From Ignavibacteriaceae bacterium (GTDB lineage: Bacteria; Bacteroidota; Ignavibacteria; Ignavibacteriales; Ignavibacteriaceae): 64,000 bases of DNA. The stretch lies in the NCBI GenBank assembly GCA_023229425.1, contig JALNZG010000001.1:248001-312000 (forward strand), given 5' to 3'. The stretch's first letter is position 1. Each line of letters starts with the position of its first letter. The position numbers and the translations under genes are program-made. The notes under the pieces are model-generated. The model saw nothing but the letters and a program-made list of their open reading frames with translations, was not told where the DNA came from and searched no databases. Shown here one piece after another: positions 61,245 to 64,000 of the stretch.

Positions 61245-61976
61245 ATGATTGAAATAAAAAACCTCCACAAAAGTTTTGGATCGAAAAAAGTTTTGTCCGG
61301 TGTGGATCTGAACATCCATGACGGTGAAACCATTGTTATTATTGGTCGAAGCGGCTGTGGAAAGAGCGTGTTACTAAAACACATCGTCGGGTTGCTATCT
61401 CCCGATGAAGGTTTTGTGAAAGTTGAAGGGAAAATCATAAACGAACTTCCCGAAAAAGAACTGTATGAAGTTCGGAGAAATTTCGGATTCCTTTTTCAGG
61501 GTGCCGCTTTGTTTGATTCGATGACGGTTGGAGAAAATGTTGCACTTCCGCTTGTTGAAGCAAATTCAGGAACCGGAGAGAAGGAAATCAAAAAACTAGT
61601 TGAAGAAAAACTTGAACTTGTTGGACTTTCGGGAATTCAAAATCTTAAGCCGAGTGAACTCTCCGGCGGAATGAAAAAGCGAGTTGGACTCGCCCGCGCG
61701 TTGATTACTAATCCAAATTATATATTGTACGATGAACCGACAACCGGACTTGATCCGATCATGTCTGATTCAATTGATAATCTCATCAAAGAATTAGCCG
61801 AGAAATTAAAAGTTACTTCAATTGTTGTTACACATGATATGTTCAGCGTAAAAAATGTTGCCCATAAAGTAGCGATGATGCATGAGGGAATCATCCATTT
61901 TGTTGGAAATATGGATGAACTTCAGAATTCAACCGATGAGATCATTACTGAATTTATTAAACGAACGGAGATCTAA
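61245..61976 (+). CDS. MlaF-like ABC transporter ATPase
   Basis: 243 residues. Walker A GRSGCGKSVLLKHIVGLL, Q-loop FLFQGAALFDSMTVGENVALPL, signature LSGGMKKRVGLARALI and Walker B YILYDEPTTGLDPIMSD with the switch His in VVTHDMFSV match the phospholipid-trafficking Mla ATPase. No MlaE permease or MlaD is adjacent in the window; the partners are probably elsewhere. Starts 29 bases after the decarboxylase, perhaps in the same transcript. Confidence 0.9.
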   Translation: MIEIKNLHKSFGSKKVLSGVDLNIHDGETIVIIGRSGCGKSVLLKHIVGLLSPDEGFVKVEGKIINELPEKELYEVRRNFGFLFQGAALFDSMTVGENVALPLVEANSGTGEKEIKKLVEEKLELVGLSGIQNLKPSELSGGMKKRVGLARALITNPNYILYDEPTTGLDPIMSDSIDNLIKELAEKLKVTSIVVTHDMFSVKNVAHKVAMMHEGIIHFVGNMDELQNSTDEIITEFIKRTEI

Positions 61977-62223
61977 GAGAACCTCGCCAAACTAAATCAA
62001 TTGGCGGCAAGCAGAAATCTATCAAAATTGTGGAATTTGGTTCATTCAAGCATTCATTCACACATCCATCCATGCTACCAAGTTTAATTGCAATAATATT
62101 CTTGCACTGACATAGATTCAATTAAAAATTAACTAATGTTTTTACTGCCTCCAATTTTGATAGACACGCCGCTTTAGTTATTTTTAAAAAGAAATTTTTA
62201 ACTCCATTTCCAAAGAAATAAAC
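61977..62223. other. intergenic stretch upstream of proS
   Basis: A possible weak hairpin CGCCAA..TTGGCG lies 10-40 bases after the ABC gene, without a T run. The sequence then contains a short ATTCA/CATCCATCC low-complexity patch. No riboswitch or T-box was recognised. Confidence 0.35.
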
Positions 62224-63909
62224 ATGAAATTTAGTAAATCCTTTATTCCGACTTTAAAAGAAGTGCCAAACGATGCGGTAGTAACAAGTCATATTTTAAT
62301 GCTCAGAACCGGAATGGTTCGTTCGCTTGGCGCGGGCATTTATTCCTTTTTACCACTTGGATACAAAGTAGTAAAAAAAATATCAGAAATTATCCGTGAA
62401 GAAATGGATGCAATCGGCGGACAGGAATTCCATCTGCCGGCATTGAATCCAAAAGAAATTTGGGAAGAAACCGGAAGAGTGGAAGCGTTCGGAGATATTC
62501 TTTTTCAAATTAAAAATCGCGATTATGTTCTTGCTCCGACCCATGAAGAAATTATGACTTATCACGCAAGAAAAGCTTTAAAATCGTATAAAGAGTTACC
62601 GCAAATATGGTATCAAATCCAAACCAAATACCGAAACGAAGCACGTCCCCGCAGTGGAGTTATCCGCGGGAGACAATTTTTAATGAAAGATGCCTATTCA
62701 TTCGATTCAACTTATGAAAATCTAAACGCGTCATATCAACTTCATGATGAAGCATACAGAAAAATTTTCGACCGCTGCGGATTGAAATATTTTGTTGTAA
62801 GTGCTTCGAGCGGAGCGATGGGCGGAACAGGTTCGGAAGAATTTATGGTAAAATCGGATGCCGGCGAAGATACCGTTGCTTACTGCGAAAGCTGTGGTTA
62901 TGCGGCTAACGTTGAGGTTGCTTCTTCAAAAGTAAATGCAAAAGAAAGAAATACAGAGAACAAAAGTATTTTTGAGATTTCAACTCCCAATGTGAAATCA
63001 ATTGATGAGCTTTGTACTTTCCTAAAAATAGATGAAACGGAATGTGCAAAATCCCGCGTGGTTATGCATGATAACAAAGCTGTCTTGCTTTTAATGCTCG
63101 GAAACGACGAAGTAAACGAAACAAAAATTGAAGCGGTTTTGGGTGGAACTGTTCGTTCCGCACATCCGGAAGAATTAAAAGAAATCACCGGAGCAGATGC
63201 AGGTTCAATCGGTCCGGTTGGATTTAGCAGTAGAATTCTTGCCGACCTTCGCCTAAAAGACGCGAACAATCTATACAGTGGCGCAAATAAGAATGATTAT
63301 CACATTGGTGGAATTGATTTAACTCGCGATTTAAAAAATATTGAATATGTTGATTTGCGAATAGTGAAACCCGGCGAAGGTTGTCCGAAGTGCGAAAAAA
63401 CTCTTGATGTTTTTACCGCAATTGAACTCGGACATATATTTAAACTCGGTACAAAATATTCTGAAGCGATGGGTGCAACATTTCTTGATGAAAACGGGAA
63501 AGAAAATCCATTGATAATGGGAAGTTACGGTATTGGTGTTGAGCGTGTGATGGCTTGCTTTATTGAACAACATCATGATGAAAAGGGAATTGTTTGGGAT
63601 AAGACATTAGCGCCGTTTGATATTCACCTTCTCGCGCTGAATTTGAAAAATCAAACGATAGTTGAAACATCCGAGAAGGTTTATCAAGAATTGCAAGCCG
63701 CCGGATTCCAAGTTTTATTCGATGATCGTGTTGAAGCCGGAGCCGGATTTAAGTTTAACGATGCTGATCTGCTCGGTATGCCGGTTCAAGTAATTATCGG
63801 AGAGAAAAAATTGAAAGAAGGAAAAGTGGAAGTGAAAATCCGGAAGAGTGGTGAGCGGTTTGATGTTGAATTTTCAGAATTAGTAAACAAAATAAAATCA
63901 GTTTACTAA
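62224..63909 (+). CDS. proS: prolyl-tRNA synthetase
   Basis: 561 residues, bacterial-type length with an inserted editing domain (residues about 225-385). Class II motif 1 (LRTGMVRSLGAGIYSFLPLGYKVVKKI), motif 2 (IQTKYRNEARPRSGVIRGRQFLMKDAYSFD) and motif 3 (MGSYGIGVERVMACFIEQHHDEKGIVW) are all present, with the anticodon-binding domain at the C-terminus. Charges tRNA-Pro in the cytoplasm. Confidence 0.96.
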   Translation: MKFSKSFIPTLKEVPNDAVVTSHILMLRTGMVRSLGAGIYSFLPLGYKVVKKISEIIREEMDAIGGQEFHLPALNPKEIWEETGRVEAFGDILFQIKNRDYVLAPTHEEIMTYHARKALKSYKELPQIWYQIQTKYRNEARPRSGVIRGRQFLMKDAYSFDSTYENLNASYQLHDEAYRKIFDRCGLKYFVVSASSGAMGGTGSEEFMVKSDAGEDTVAYCESCGYAANVEVASSKVNAKERNTENKSIFEISTPNVKSIDELCTFLKIDETECAKSRVVMHDNKAVLLLMLGNDEVNETKIEAVLGGTVRSAHPEELKEITGADAGSIGPVGFSSRILADLRLKDANNLYSGANKNDYHIGGIDLTRDLKNIEYVDLRIVKPGEGCPKCEKTLDVFTAIELGHIFKLGTKYSEAMGATFLDENGKENPLIMGSYGIGVERVMACFIEQHHDEKGIVWDKTLAPFDIHLLALNLKNQTIVETSEKVYQELQAAGFQVLFDDRVEAGAGFKFNDADLLGMPVQVIIGEKKLKEGKVEVKIRKSGERFDVEFSELVNKIKSVY

Positions 63910-63913
63910 TTAT

Positions 63914-64000
63914 ATGAATGAGCTTTACAAATTCTCCGAAGAAAATCTTTTAAAACAGATAAAAACCGGTACGTATGAACTTGGTTTTTATCGAGTAAAA
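63914..64000 (+). CDS. start of a gene cut by the window end
   Basis: An ATG at 63914 opens MNELYKFSEENLLKQIKTGTY and stays open to the window edge (29 codons). It begins 4 bases after the proS stop, typical of the packing here. Product not identifiable. Confidence 0.6.
   Translation, partial: MNELYKFSEENLLKQIKTGTYELGFYRVK

Noticed and set aside
62898..63269. 123-residue minus-strand frame inside proS
   Set aside because: Antisense shadow of the synthetase's editing domain.

Overview
The window is an A+T-rich stretch of a bacterial chromosome that looks like a member of the Ignavibacteria (Bacteroidota/Chlorobi group). The evidence is the C-terminal type IX secretion sorting domains with the NYPNPFNP signature, two-component-regulator propeller kinases, promoter elements matching the Bacteroidota TAnnTTTG consensus, and short genes packed with 1 to 4 base overlaps. 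No tRNA, rRNA, CRISPR array or intact insertion sequence was seen. The species assignment is inference.

Layout. (1) 1-6346, minus strand: acyl-CoA ligase, GNAT-like protein, thiolase-like protein, DUF35 partner, AllH-like protein and FdrA (cut by the window start). The last five form a tightly overlapping operon. The thiolase-like protein has no cysteine at the usual nucleophile position, and pairing it with FdrA/AllH is not a textbook pathway. (2) 6521-10489, minus: a TrpF-like protein without the catalytic Cys, and a secreted hydrolase with a type IX tail that is split by a frameshift in a nine-A run. (3) 10684-25436: three two-component systems (OmpR type, NarL/propeller type, LytTR type), a type IX cargo protein, a thioredoxin-like protein and glutamate dehydrogenase. 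The NarL-type regulator and the cargo gene share a near-identical palindrome placed exactly 19 bases before a TAnnTTTG-like element, which suggests a small regulon. (4) 25726-42790: a surface glycan locus (glycosyltransferases, flippase, YfhO-like membrane protein, methyltransferases, FdtA/FdtB-type amino-sugar genes) followed by HU. An insertion near 34.5 kb left a truncated methyltransferase remnant. (5) 42914-45895: a receiver plus PEP/pyruvate-binding protein. (6) 45.9-53.9 kb: an accessory region with a broken higA antitoxin, a RelE-type toxin-antitoxin pair, three tandem remnants of type IX sorting tails mixed with short palindromes, three genes of uncertain function (a Cys-rich 601-residue protein, a GRAM/PH-like protein, an FRG-domain protein), a 42-bp tandem repeat and a palindrome cluster. 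(7) 53941-64000: a CHASE2/sigma-54 activator, a YyaL-type thioredoxin-domain protein, TlpA-like oxidoreductase, a group II PLP decarboxylase, an Mla-type ABC ATPase and prolyl-tRNA synthetase.

The most notable sequence-level signals are a palindrome, TCCCGAAAGCTTTCGGGA, found in frame inside one gene, out of frame inside higA and once between genes (behaviour like Rickettsia palindromic elements); the shared operator of the propeller kinase system; and the exact junction of the accessory gene at 48309 with a type IX sorting-domain remnant.
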